Counted from the first letter of the stretch, positions 9,114-16,755 are shown. The stretch is DNA of 64,000 nt from Verrucomicrobiota bacterium (GCA_016716505.1 JADJWF010000001.1:813996-877995), one strand, 5' to 3'. Made by a program: numbers and translations. The notes: generated from the sequence alone by a model not told the origin.

Positions 9114-9696
9114 GGGCGGCTTGTTGGTTGGCCCAGGCGCGCAAAAGGTCGCGACGGGCGGTGGAAAGGTCGTTCATGAGATTGTGTTCCTGTTCGATCA
9201 GGGAATTGAGTTCGGCGACGCGGCGTTGCACGTCGAGCGGTGGCAGTTGCACCGGCAACGCGCGCAGCACGTCGAGGGAAATCATGGGAATGGTCGTGCC
9301 GGAGTTGTTCGCGCGCATGAATTGCTGCGACGCGTCCTGGTTGAGCCACCACGCGAGGAATGGCGGGAACACAAGGGTTGTGTCGGGACGGAGCACATGA
9401 AAGCTGCCCGGCACGATGGCCTGCCCGCTGGTTTCGCCGATGGGTACAGCGTAATTGCGCGGGCCGCGCGCCATGAGAATCACGTCGCCGGGCTGAAGCA
9501 GGTGCTCGGCGAGATTCCGAATCCCGCTGGAACTGATTTGCGTCAGCCCATCTTGGGCAGGCGCGATGCGGAGGCGGTCGGCGTCCACATCGCGCCCCTG
9601 AATCAACGCAACAGTCCCGTCCGGGTCGGGCTCGATGCTCGACCGGAACGGATAGCCGGCACGTAGTGCGGCGACTTGTCCGAGCGTTGTGTTCAC
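9106..9696 (-). CDS. Half-length HsdS-like specificity protein (single TRD)
   Basis: A 196-aa protein with a single target-recognition domain and one conserved helix: LPPLDVQRRVAELNSLIEQEHNL near residue 155, followed by a short coiled coil. Full HsdS proteins have two such repeats. Half-size HsdS proteins can act as homodimers and then recognise palindromic bipartite sites. It is translationally coupled to hsdM by an 8-bp overlap. The reading frame is open and starts with ATG, so it looks like a designed half subunit rather than a truncated relic. It could give the HsdM partner a second specificity or act as a methylation-only module. Confidence 0.85.
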   Translation of the reverse strand: MNTTLGQVAALRAGYPFRSSIEPDPDGTVALIQGRDVDADRLRIAPAQDGLTQISSSGIRNLAEHLLQPGDVILMARGPRNYAVPIGETSGQAIVPGSFHVLRPDTTLVFPPFLAWWLNQDASQQFMRANNSGTTIPMISLDVLRALPVQLPPLDVQRRVAELNSLIEQEHNLMNDLSTARRDLLRAWANQQAAHA

Positions 9697-9699
9697 AGA

Positions 9700-9873
9700 T
9701 TACTTCTCTTTGCGCACGCCTTTGAACGGTTTCGGGTTGGACTTCATGTCCATAAAGCGCCCCGTGTCAGTGTCGCGCTTAACCCAGCGTTCAGATTGGG
9801 GATTCCAAGTCTGCGAGCGGTTCGTCACCGGACCATTCCGGTGGCCGTCGCCTTTAGGTGGATTCGTTGCCAT
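9700..9873 (-). CDS. Conserved 57-aa protein of R-M/defence operons
   Basis: A small basic protein (57 aa) starting MATNPPKGDGHRNG and ending PFKGVRKEK, with KRDTDTGRF in the middle. I recognise this kind of short, charged, KGDGHR...PFKGVRKEK protein as one that recurs next to type I R-M genes, but no function is established. No membrane segment or Cys is present. It ends 3 bp before the half-hsdS start and begins 14 bp after the previous gene, so it belongs to the same transcript. Its placement ahead of the methylase suggests a role in expression, assembly or control of the system, which is only a guess. Confidence 0.75.
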   Translation of the reverse strand: MATNPPKGDGHRNGPVTNRSQTWNPQSERWVKRDTDTGRFMDMKSNPKPFKGVRKEK

Positions 9874-9887
9874 AGTATCGTTTGGCG

Positions 9888-10595
9888 TTAGAGTGATGGC
9901 CAGCGGCTCGCGATTTCTTCGCAGGCGGCGCTGATGTCCTTGCGGCGTTGGGTGTGATTCACCGGCGCGACGAAGAGCCTTTCCTGAAATACGTCAAAGA
10001 CGTAGCAGTGCTTTCGGTCCACGGATTTCGGTCCGGTGAAGCGATGACTCGCGTAGGAGTGAACGAGCGTGGCAACGTAATTTCCGGCGTCGTCCGTGAG
10101 TGGATGACTTTTGCTCAGGTAGAGCTTGAGCAGGCCGTAGCGAACCACCCCGCCTTTCCCTGTGACAACCAGTTCCAGTTCGGGCCGAATGCTGACTTCG
10201 ACGCCCGCGATGAGCAGGGGCTTGGCGGATTCGGGTGCTTTGCGGAACGTGATGCCGGTGAGCGGCAGGCTGGGTGCGGTGTTGAGCAAGTGGTCGAGCG
10301 CCTGGCTGTTGACCTGACGACGCATCTCCTCGGCCTCGGTCGCGACCGTCCGGGATTGAATGGCGGTGATGGCTGCCCTTACCACCGCCGGGTTGTGTGC
10401 GGCATCAACGAAGAATCCGACCAAGGGGTCGAAGCAGTCATTGTAAATGGCCGTCTTGAACGGCTTGGGATATTTCTGGTCCACGAGGATGGTTTTACGT
10501 CGGGCAGCGGACCGGCTGCCGACATATTCACCAAGTTTGGTGACGCTGATGCGCGGCAAGGGCCGCGGGCCAGTTGGCTTCTTAAGGGCGATCAT
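9888..10595 (-). CDS. Defence-island protein of unknown function, first gene of the operon
   Basis: A 235-aa protein starting MIALKKPTG. The N-terminal segment RISVTKLGEYVGSRSAARRK followed by DQKYPKPF resembles proteins that recur at the head of type I R-M and other defence operons (a KLGEY...RR...DQK...P pattern). The rest is mixed alpha/beta without a motif I can name; the C-terminus ends SRWPSL. The frame is open upstream to 10694, but the extra 33 residues are low-complexity and carry no clear start signal, so the ATG at 10595 is preferred. It lies about 160 nt downstream of a sigma-70-like promoter and should be the promoter-proximal gene. Confidence 0.68.
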   Translation of the reverse strand: MIALKKPTGPRPLPRISVTKLGEYVGSRSAARRKTILVDQKYPKPFKTAIYNDCFDPLVGFFVDAAHNPAVVRAAITAIQSRTVATEAEEMRRQVNSQALDHLLNTAPSLPLTGITFRKAPESAKPLLIAGVEVSIRPELELVVTGKGGVVRYGLLKLYLSKSHPLTDDAGNYVATLVHSYASHRFTGPKSVDRKHCYVFDVFQERLFVAPVNHTQRRKDISAACEEIASRWPSL

Positions 10596-10711
10596 AATGT
10601 CGCGGTGCGAGGCGCGACTCGACCCCGAATAGTTGTTGTTTCCCGCCCGCCCCTCTGCCACCTTCTTAGTCGCAACACCTGATCGTGGCCGCAAGGCTCG
10701 CGGTTAGTTGG

Positions 10712-10741
10712 AAAGGCATCCCGGTCGCCGGTGATGCCTTT
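10712..10741 (-). promoter_or_regulatory. Stem-loop at the start of the defence-operon leader
   Basis: AAAGGCATC pairs with GATGCCTTT, with an inner CCGG/CCGG pair and one bulge. It falls within about 15 nt of the predicted transcription start. It has no T-run on the minus strand, so an RNA-stabilising or regulatory hairpin is more likely than a terminator. Confidence 0.45.
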
Positions 10742-10761
10742 CGTTTGAACCGACGAAACAT

Positions 10762-10789
10762 ACAGTATCAAAGTTCGGGCGGTTGTCAA
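10762..10789 (-). promoter_or_regulatory. Sigma-70-like promoter of the defence operon
   Basis: On the minus strand a perfect TTGACA -35 box (10789-10784) is separated by 16 bp from TACTGT (10767-10762), a fair -10 box. Transcription would start near 10755 and leave a leader of about 160 nt before the first gene. The 356-bp gap 10596-10951 holds this promoter and the hairpin below; I see no convincing gene in it. Confidence 0.55.
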
Positions 10790-10951
10790 ATGGGACTTTA
10801 GACCGCCGGAATGGCCATACTGCTTACGGCGTGTTTGTGAGGCACAGGCGAAGAACGCGGCGATTGGGGTGCGGCACGGGGTTGCCTCCCCGTTCTGAAG
10901 TGGCGAATTGGTCCGTTTGGCGGGTTCGGTGTGTTGCCTGTTTCTGATCAC

Positions 10952-11320
10952 TTATACGAGGTCTATTGCTGCGGGAGTCGTGCAATCGAGGGCGATGTGG
11001 CTGAGATACCCCATGCCGAGCGCTGCAAGTAGCCGGCAGGCCGGCTCAGAGTAGTTCTCGGTATGCTTGCCTGAAATCGCGTGCGCGACCAGGCCGGCGA
11101 CGGTGAGGCTGTGAAAGAATTTCCGATGATCCGGGCCGTCGGCTGGTTCGAGGATGTCCGGCAGCAATGCCGCCGCCCCGGCAGCGATTGAGCAGACGAG
11201 CAGCTCGCCCCAATCGAACGGCTTGTTCGGATCATCCACTCGGTCGAGCCATTGGATTGCGCTGTTCACTACTGCGCCCACTGCCAGTCCTGCGATCACA
11301 TGTTGTTTTGCATTCGGCAT
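10952..11320 (-). CDS. DUF457/YdjM-like membrane metal-dependent hydrolase family protein
   Basis: About 122 aa starting MPNAKQHV; the ATG at 11320 is chosen because upstream residues look non-coding. The family pattern is visible: His residues near the N-terminus (KQHVIAGLAVG), DHRKFFHSLTVAGLVAH in the middle and GYLSHIALDCTTPAAIDL at the C-terminus, with several hydrophobic segments likely to span the membrane. The proteins are annotated as membrane-bound metal-dependent hydrolases, but their reaction is poorly known. It may be transcribed toward the defence operon but is separated from it by about 350 bp and a promoter. Confidence 0.7.
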   Translation of the reverse strand: MPNAKQHVIAGLAVGAVVNSAIQWLDRVDDPNKPFDWGELLVCSIAAGAAALLPDILEPADGPDHRKFFHSLTVAGLVAHAISGKHTENYSEPACRLLAALGMGYLSHIALDCTTPAAIDLV

Positions 11321-11456
11321 AACGTGTCGGGCTTTGGTTTCCGACTGAGGGCATACTCGCATGCCCGTCACGAGCGCGAAGGGGCAAAGTTTGGGGACAT
11401 TTCGCGCACCGGTTTTGACTGCTCCTGGTGGTGCGAATCCCTTATGCTGCCATCGT

Positions 11457-12407
11457 ATGACAGCAAGCCTCCAAGCAGATCTCGCCAGGTTGTCGCGGCT
11501 GGCTTTCCGCCGAACCGAGAAGGCGCGAGAAGTCGTGCGCGAGTTTCACCGGGTCAAGAGGCAGATTCGGAATCACTGCGACTATGCGGACCTTGAACGG
11601 CTCTGCCAGTGGCTGTTCGTTCCGCTGACGCTCTGGCCTGTGGATGTCGCCGGGCTGATGACGCACGTTTTGCGAAAGATGGTCTCAGGCGGGAAACTCG
11701 ACGCGAAAGCTAAGCTCCTCCTCGCCCTGCTGGGTGCGCCGCCGGATCAGGCGGTTCAGGATGTGGCTGCCGCCCATGAGCATCTTGTTCAGCAGGGCAA
11801 CTACGAGTCCTTGATCAAGTCACAGCCGAAATTCGAGGAGATGGAGCAACAACTCCACCGCGACGCCGACTTCAACCACGCGTGGAACGAAATCAAGGAA
11901 CACTTCCCTGTGGACGAATACCGGAATCCGAAGGGCGTCGTTCGGCGGCGGATGGTTCAGGAGAGAAATTTCCGTTCCGCGTGGGATTTCCGCTGGAAAG
12001 CCAAGAAGGAGCGGTTTCAAAACGTCTTCGATGCGTTTTGCCACAAGTGGAATTTGTATGGAATGGAAGGCGACCGTCCGCTGCTCCTGAAGCTGACCGT
12101 CAACTTGACACCGTTCGGAACGATGATCTTGATTCCTGCTTACTGGAGCTTCGACCCGAAGCGGGATTTGAACTGGAAGGCGATCACGGCACTACATCGC
12201 GCGCGTGGAGTTCACCGGCAAGGTCCGAAGTTGAGCAAGAATCGGATGGCGATGCGCGAAGAGGCTGTTGCCGCCAAGCGACTTTGGAAGGAGGCGAAGT
12301 CGCAGGGGCTCAAGGGGCGTCCGCGATACGAGTGGGTGTTGGCGAGACTGCACCTCGATTGCGGCAACGACGAGAGCAAACTCAAGCGCCTGCTCAGGAT
12401 GCGGTAA
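11457..12407 (+). CDS. Hypothetical protein, Lys/Arg-rich, accessory
   Basis: A 316-aa protein starting MTASLQADLARLSRL. It is helical and strongly charged, with the repeated style FRSAWDFRWKAKKERF and a basic C-terminus ending KLKRLLRMR. No signal peptide, membrane segment or named motif is visible. It is transcribed convergently with the coupling-protein gene (32-bp gap) and divergently from the DUF457-like gene. Codon use and G+C match the neighbours. It may belong to the conjugative element, but I do not recognise the family. Confidence 0.6.
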   Translation: MTASLQADLARLSRLAFRRTEKAREVVREFHRVKRQIRNHCDYADLERLCQWLFVPLTLWPVDVAGLMTHVLRKMVSGGKLDAKAKLLLALLGAPPDQAVQDVAAAHEHLVQQGNYESLIKSQPKFEEMEQQLHRDADFNHAWNEIKEHFPVDEYRNPKGVVRRRMVQERNFRSAWDFRWKAKKERFQNVFDAFCHKWNLYGMEGDRPLLLKLTVNLTPFGTMILIPAYWSFDPKRDLNWKAITALHRARGVHRQGPKLSKNRMAMREEAVAAKRLWKEAKSQGLKGRPRYEWVLARLHLDCGNDESKLKRLLRMR

Positions 12408-12439
12408 ACACGCCGGGTTTCGGACCGTGTATCCGATTT

Positions 12440-13927
12440 TCAAAACACTCGCCTCCACCGGGAGAACCATTTCGCAGTCGTCCCGTCCGATTCCATCGGC
12501 GGAAGCGTCACGCGCCGAAAGCCGCGCTCGCAATGGACGAGCACGCACTCGTGGTCGCGGAGGTTGCGGAGCTTGTGGGGCTTGATCTTGTGCTCTTCGG
12601 TTTCGGAGTAGTTGCTGCTTGCCCTTCCAGCGCTATAGCCCCACGAGCGTTTGACGACGCGCTTCTTGCCGAGGAAATCGGCGGCCTGGACTGCGTCGGC
12701 CTCATCGGCGGCGCGGAAAATGAGGCGGTTGCGGAGGTTCAGAGTCAGCACCTTCGCCTTGTCGTTGCCGAGCGGCGGCACAAGCGAGGTCGTGCTCTGG
12801 GCGGCGGCGACGATGGTCGCGCCCGCTTCGCGGATCACGTCCACGCAATTGTAATCGCTCGTGCCATCCTCGCTGGCGGTCATGAACCGCTGCGCTTCAT
12901 CGGCCCACAGGATGAGCAGGTTGTTCTTGGCGCGGTCGGCCTTGGCTTGGTCGAATCGGCGCAGGGCATGGTTGTAGTAGAGCAGTTTCAGGAACGTGTT
13001 CACGTAACGCCGCTCAGTCTGGAACTTTTGCGGCATCGTGGTGAGGATGATTCGGCCCTGGTCAATCGTGCTGAAGTGGAACGTGCTCTCACCCGTGCAA
13101 AACACTTCCGACACCTCGGGCGTGAGGAAGTATTGGAGATAATTGGCGATGGTTTCACGGACACCGCCAAGCTGCTCGTCGGGTTGCGTCAGAAAGCGGT
13201 TGGCGAAGTGGGCGTAAACGGCTTCGCGGCGTGGCGTTTCCAGCAGCGATTCGAGGTTTTCCATCTCTTCCTCCAGCATCTCGCGGTCAGACAGAAGCTC
13301 AAACGCGCCTCGCAGGGTCACCGGTCGGTTCAACTCGAACAGCATTTCCAGCGCATGGGCGATGTGCGTCTGTGCCTGGCTTTTGAAGAATCCCTTGTCG
13401 CCGCCCTGGCCAAGGCTGGTGGCGGTGTCCACGACGAACTTGGCGTAGGTCGTGAACGGGATGCTCCGGTCGCCGGTCAGATTGTAGCGGTGCGGAGGTG
13501 TCCAATGAATGTCCGCGTCGTTGGCGCGGATTTGCAGATGGATCAGGTCGTGCTCGCGCCCGTAGTGACGGGCCATCGCGGCGAGCGTTTCCCAATAGAC
13601 GCCTTTCTCGTCGATGCACAGGCCGCCCCACGTCGGCTCATTCCGGAAGACCTGGTGCGCGAGTTGGTTGATGCCGGAACTCGTCTTGCCTGAGCCGGTG
13701 TCCCCGGTGATGAGCCAACCGCGACAAAACTGGTTTCGCCGCCACGTCAGCCCGCCCAGGCGCGCGACAAATCCCCGCTGCGTCGGCGCGAACAAGAGCC
13801 ACGCGGCTACCAGCGCCGATACAATCGCGCCAGCCAGCAGGAGGTATTGGGGATGCCGGAGCATCAATTCCAGGTCCGGTGGGAATGCGATCGGACTGAT
13901 TGGCATGAAATCCAGTTTCACGGCCAC
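12440..13927 (-). CDS. Type IV coupling protein-like ATPase (TrwB/TraD family)
   Basis: A 495-aa P-loop ATPase. It begins with a short cytoplasmic stretch, a hydrophobic segment (LLLAGAIVSALVAAWLLF, residues 29-46) and then Walker A GDTGSGKT at 75-82. Walker B LLILWADEAQ lies at 337-346, followed by a VAAAQSTTSL sensor-like segment. This is the layout of conjugative coupling proteins, which hand relaxase-bound DNA to a type IV secretion channel, though it has one rather than two clear N-terminal membrane helices. It is followed upstream in the same operon by a small membrane protein, a ParA/TraL-like ATPase and a TraK-like protein. No VirB-type channel genes are visible, so the element may only be mobilisable. 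Confidence 0.85.
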   Translation of the reverse strand: MAVKLDFMPISPIAFPPDLELMLRHPQYLLLAGAIVSALVAAWLLFAPTQRGFVARLGGLTWRRNQFCRGWLITGDTGSGKTSSGINQLAHQVFRNEPTWGGLCIDEKGVYWETLAAMARHYGREHDLIHLQIRANDADIHWTPPHRYNLTGDRSIPFTTYAKFVVDTATSLGQGGDKGFFKSQAQTHIAHALEMLFELNRPVTLRGAFELLSDREMLEEEMENLESLLETPRREAVYAHFANRFLTQPDEQLGGVRETIANYLQYFLTPEVSEVFCTGESTFHFSTIDQGRIILTTMPQKFQTERRYVNTFLKLLYYNHALRRFDQAKADRAKNNLLILWADEAQRFMTASEDGTSDYNCVDVIREAGATIVAAAQSTTSLVPPLGNDKAKVLTLNLRNRLIFRAADEADAVQAADFLGKKRVVKRSWGYSAGRASSNYSETEEHKIKPHKLRNLRDHECVLVHCERGFRRVTLPPMESDGTTAKWFSRWRRVF

Positions 13928-14280
13928 GCCCTCCCGATCAGGTAACCGGCCAGCAGGCTGGCGAGCGCGGCGAAGAATGCCGCCGTCCGGGTGATTCGGG
14001 CCGCGAGATGCGTCGAGGGCAGCTTCTTCAGGGCGTCCAGGAGAGTCGCCGACTGTGCCTGAAATGCCCGCGTCGTTTCCGCGAGCTTGGCGATGTCGGC
14101 CCGCACCAGTTCAAACGAAGGCAGTTCGCGCCGCCGCAGCTCATCCCAATGGCGCTGGTGGATGCGGAACAACTCGACCAGCAACAGCACCGCATCGTCC
14201 TCGCGCAGTCGGTATCGTTCGCGCCAGTCGGCCACTGCCCGCTCGAAATCGTCGTCAAAGTCGGGTTCGATGTTTGGCAT
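13918..14280 (-). CDS. Small tail-anchored membrane protein of the mobilisation operon
   Basis: A 120-aa protein with an acidic N-terminus (PNIEPDFDDDFERA), a helical body with coiled-coil character and one C-terminal hydrophobic segment (AAFFAALASLLAGYLIG), so it is probably anchored by its tail with most of it in the cytoplasm. It overlaps the coupling-protein start by 10 bp and ends 4 bp from the ParA-like gene. The position matches that of TraM in IncP-type traKLM operons, but the sequence similarity cannot be judged by eye. Confidence 0.72.
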   Translation of the reverse strand: MPNIEPDFDDDFERAVADWRERYRLREDDAVLLLVELFRIHQRHWDELRRRELPSFELVRADIAKLAETTRAFQAQSATLLDALKKLPSTHLAARITRTAAFFAALASLLAGYLIGRAWP

Positions 14281-14283
14281 AGG

Positions 14284-14976
14284 CTACTTGGTCGGCAGAA
14301 GGAGTTCGGTGACCGATTCGATTTCGCCGTAGAGCTTGCGCTGCCAGGTCTGAAGGCGCTGCCGATCAAGGAGGCTGAACGCGGCGTGCTTGACCGCTGC
14401 GGTGATGGTCACGTTCTCGGCGTTGAGCATCTCCACGAGCCAATCCTGCAAGCGGGCCATCGCGATTTCGCGCCCGCCGAGCTTGTCCTTGAGCTGCGCC
14501 CGCACCTCCGAGGATTCAAACAGCGCGAAGCTGTCGCTGTGTGCGGCGTTGCGCACCACGACGTAACCGGACTGCTTGCCGAACTGGTCGGCGAGCCGCT
14601 GCACTTGGTCCACGCTGTCGGCCTCGTGATTCACCGGCATGACGAGCGTGAGTTGCGCACCCATCGCCGCGAGAACGGCGGGCAGGTCTATCTCGGCAAA
14701 GTATTCAATGAACAGGTCGGTCGAGGCCGCCCGGCAATCCATGACGACGAGTTGCGATTTCTCCAGCGCCGCAAAGATGCCGTCGAGTTCGCGGCGGTTG
14801 TCCAGGTCGAGAAACCTTGCGTCTGGATGAAACCGCTTCAACGTCGAGTTCTCGTTGTCTGAATCAATCGCGACGTGCGCGATGCCCTTGTCCTTGAGGA
14901 ACTGGACGAAGTTCACGGCAAAGAAGCTTTTGCCGACGCCGCCTTTGCCGTTGAGGATCAAATCGAGTCGTTTCAT
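14284..14976 (-). CDS. ParA/TraL-like P-loop ATPase
   Basis: A 230-aa ATPase of the MinD/ParA superfamily. The deviant Walker A KGGVGKS lies at residues 11-17, a DSDNENSTLKRF segment follows near 39, and MDCRAAS near 100 occupies the Walker B position. Conjugative plasmids carry such proteins as TraL next to TraK and TraM. It overlaps the TraK-like gene by 4 bp. Its role would be in positioning or preparing the relaxosome; a plasmid-partition role is less likely because no ParB is present. Confidence 0.82.
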   Translation of the reverse strand: MKRLDLILNGKGGVGKSFFAVNFVQFLKDKGIAHVAIDSDNENSTLKRFHPDARFLDLDNRRELDGIFAALEKSQLVVMDCRAASTDLFIEYFAEIDLPAVLAAMGAQLTLVMPVNHEADSVDQVQRLADQFGKQSGYVVVRNAAHSDSFALFESSEVRAQLKDKLGGREIAMARLQDWLVEMLNAENVTITAAVKHAAFSLLDRQRLQTWQRKLYGEIESVTELLLPTK

Positions 14977-15395
14977 GTGGTCTGGGGTTTGAGCATCCGC
15001 ACCTGGGCAATGCGCGGCCCGCGCGCGCGCGGCTGTTGGGAGTCCTCGCTGCTGCCAGTGGCCGAAGGTTCTGCGGCTGGGAGCGCGTCCGGTGGCTGCT
15101 GTTCGACGGCTTCAGGGCTGGACATGGCGGGGGCAACGGACCGCTTGCGCCCGGGACGCCGTCGCGGACGAACGATTTCGCCGAGCACCTCATGACAGAA
15201 CACGGCGACGGCCGTCTTGCTAGTCGGCAGGCAATGCTGCGTGAGCAATTCGGCAATCGCGCGATACGACGCGCGCTTCTGCCGGAGTTCGGCGATGACT
15301 TCCTTGGCCGGGATCAGGTCCTGGAACTTTTCTGGACGGCGCGGCGTAAACTCCGCGACCGCCTGCCGGACACTGGCTGGATCAAATGAGGTCAT
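14973..15395 (-). CDS. TraK-like DNA-binding protein (oriT accessory)
   Basis: About 140 aa starting MTSFDPASVRQ. The segment RPEKFQDLIPAKEVIAEL, followed by KRASYRAIAELLTQ, reads as a small helix-turn-helix and resembles TraK-type oriT-binding proteins. A basic, Pro/Ala-rich tail (RPRRRPGRKRS) follows. The frame is open further upstream, but those residues come from the repeat-rich non-coding stretch, so the ATG at 15395 is used. Being first in the K-L-M-coupling-protein operon and directly beside a repeat-rich gap fits an oriT-binding role. Confidence 0.65.
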   Translation of the reverse strand: MTSFDPASVRQAVAEFTPRRPEKFQDLIPAKEVIAELRQKRASYRAIAELLTQHCLPTSKTAVAVFCHEVLGEIVRPRRRPGRKRSVAPAMSSPEAVEQQPPDALPAAEPSATGSSEDSQQPRARGPRIAQVRMLKPQTT

Positions 15396-15850
15396 ACGCG
15401 GGAATGGAGTGGATGTGAACGTGGAATGTGCTGGGCGGCAAAACGGACACGCGGATGCGTTGACGCGGACATGCCATTGCCAGCAGCGAGTCGTGGACAG
15501 TTCTGAGCTTCGGTGTAGTCGAGAGCGCGGACCTGCCGAGGGCATGGACTGACGGCGGTTGAGTTCTGGTCGCTGTCGCTGCCTGTTCGCGGATAGCGGA
15601 AGCCGATGCTTGTCCGTGTCCAAGGACAGTTCCTTGCCGCGTCTGCGGGCGTGGACAGGATGCAATCGCGGACTGTTCGCGGACATGGACAACGCGCGGA
15701 TGCGCCCTGTGCTTGGCCAAATCAGGTTCGCGGACAGACTGTTGCTGTGGCCGCGAGCCGATGATGTTGCGCGGTTGTTCCGCGCTCACACCGCGACTCA
15801 TTCGCGGACGCAGAATCCTTGTGGCAACAAGGGGTAAGGCTTGTCCTGTC
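15396..15850. other. Repeat-rich non-coding stretch, candidate oriT
   Basis: 455 bp without a believable gene. It holds several direct copies of TTCGCGGACA or close variants: 15596-15605 (GGATA form), 15665-15673 (partial), 15676-15685, 15727-15736 and 15801-15810, plus further GCGGAC and GTGGAC words between 15440 and 15660. All copies lie on the plus strand. Its place upstream of a TraK-like gene matches the oriT of IncP-like plasmids. No nick-site consensus was recognised. Confidence 0.45.
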
Positions 15851-16105
15851 TTAATCATGATGAGAAACGCACTGCCTCTGGTGCTGGCTGAGTTCGCTGC
15901 GCCACTGCTCCAATTGCGCGGTCACGGCTTGAATGCGGGTGATTTGCTCAATGCTCACCACCTTCGCCCGTGCTCCGACATGAGCGCCGAGTCGGGTTTC
16001 CGGCAGTTCAACGATGAGGTTCGCGGCGTTGCGGTTAATGTGTTCGCCGAAGCGCTTCAGCACTTGGATGGCGGTTCGGATTTGAGCGGTCGTCGGTGCG
16101 TGCAT
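15851..16105 (-). CDS. Small hypothetical protein of the mobile element
   Basis: About 84 aa starting MHAPTTAQIRTAIQVLKRFG, helical, ending QRQCVSHHD. The ATG at 16105 lies 2 bp beyond the stop of the upstream small gene, so the two are probably cotranscribed. A longer version would start at 16183, inside the neighbour. No motif is recognised. The steady helical pattern and the coupling to its neighbour are the reasons to believe it is a gene. Confidence 0.55.
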   Translation of the reverse strand: MHAPTTAQIRTAIQVLKRFGEHINRNAANLIVELPETRLGAHVGARAKVVSIEQITRIQAVTAQLEQWRSELSQHQRQCVSHHD

Positions 16106-16107
16106 AG

Positions 16108-16389
16108 TCAGATGTGGATTCCGCGTGAAGGCTTGTTGCGGGCGAGTTCGGGACGATGACTGTGCCGGCGTTTGGGCAACCATTCCGCGCGTTGGACTTC
16201 CTCCGAGCGGACAGGATGTGCCCAGGGTTCGCTAAACCCGAGACGCGCGGCGGCTTCCTCGGCGGCGAGCTTGGAGGGCGCTTCAACAACCGTTCGCAAC
16301 GGATCGCCCATCAAGCGGGCGTATTCTCGGTCCGTGTAGTAGATGCCCCAGCGTTGGTTGCCGGACGTTACAGTCGTTCTCGTGCTCAC
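16108..16389 (-). CDS. Small hypothetical protein of the mobile element
   Basis: A 93-aa protein starting MSTRTTVTSGNQRWGIYYTD. The phrase VVEAPSKLAAEEAAARLGF suggests a compact alpha/beta fold, and the C-terminus is basic. Neither a signal peptide nor a metal site is visible. It is the first of two small coupled genes reading toward the candidate oriT. I do not recognise the family. Confidence 0.55.
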   Translation of the reverse strand: MSTRTTVTSGNQRWGIYYTDREYARLMGDPLRTVVEAPSKLAAEEAAARLGFSEPWAHPVRSEEVQRAEWLPKRRHSHRPELARNKPSRGIHI

Positions 16390-16580
16390 ACCGACAGTTC
16401 AGCACAAGGCGCGAGGGAGTAGATGTAGCAGCGACACAAGGTGCGTATTCAGTCCCACTCGTGTCCGACGATTGGCCGGATAATTCCTCGGGAAAGAAAG
16501 TCATCGTCCTACGTGCTTCCAGACATGCCCCCCAATCCCGCTTGTCATGTCGCTGGTTGCTCGAAACACTGAGACGGTCA

Positions 16581-16751
16581 ATGTTCAATATCATCAAAGG
16601 CTGGTTTGGCGAGAAGCTGACGACATTCGGCATGTGTGGATGCAATTGCTTGAACCTGCGCGAATCCAGGGGCTCGGAGATTTGCCCTTTGTCCACGCTC
16701 AACGACCTCTACGACATCGTCCGCGATTCCGACCGACTGGTGACGTTCTAA
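16581..16751 (+). pseudogene. Possible remnant of a NERD-type nuclease gene
   Basis: The segment from ATG 16581 reads MFNIIKGWFGEKLTTFGM, which resembles the N-terminus of NERD-domain restriction-endonuclease-like proteins (GEK..T.F.MW pattern). The expected MW continuation is found only after a one-base frame change. The frame then decays and stops just before the methyltransferase gene. The 366-bp gap 16390-16755 otherwise shows nothing. This is a weak call based on about 18 residues. Confidence 0.28.
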
Positions 16752-16755
16752 ACCC

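Noticed and set aside
10592..10951. A 119-codon minus-strand frame upstream of the defence operon
   Set aside because: It would cover the TTGACA promoter and the hairpin, and its translation is low in hydrophobic pattern.
11882..13693. A 603-codon plus-strand frame opposite the coupling-protein gene
   Set aside because: It starts inside the hypothetical gene at 11457 and then runs antisense to Walker A and B motifs of a recognised ATPase; no motif of its own.
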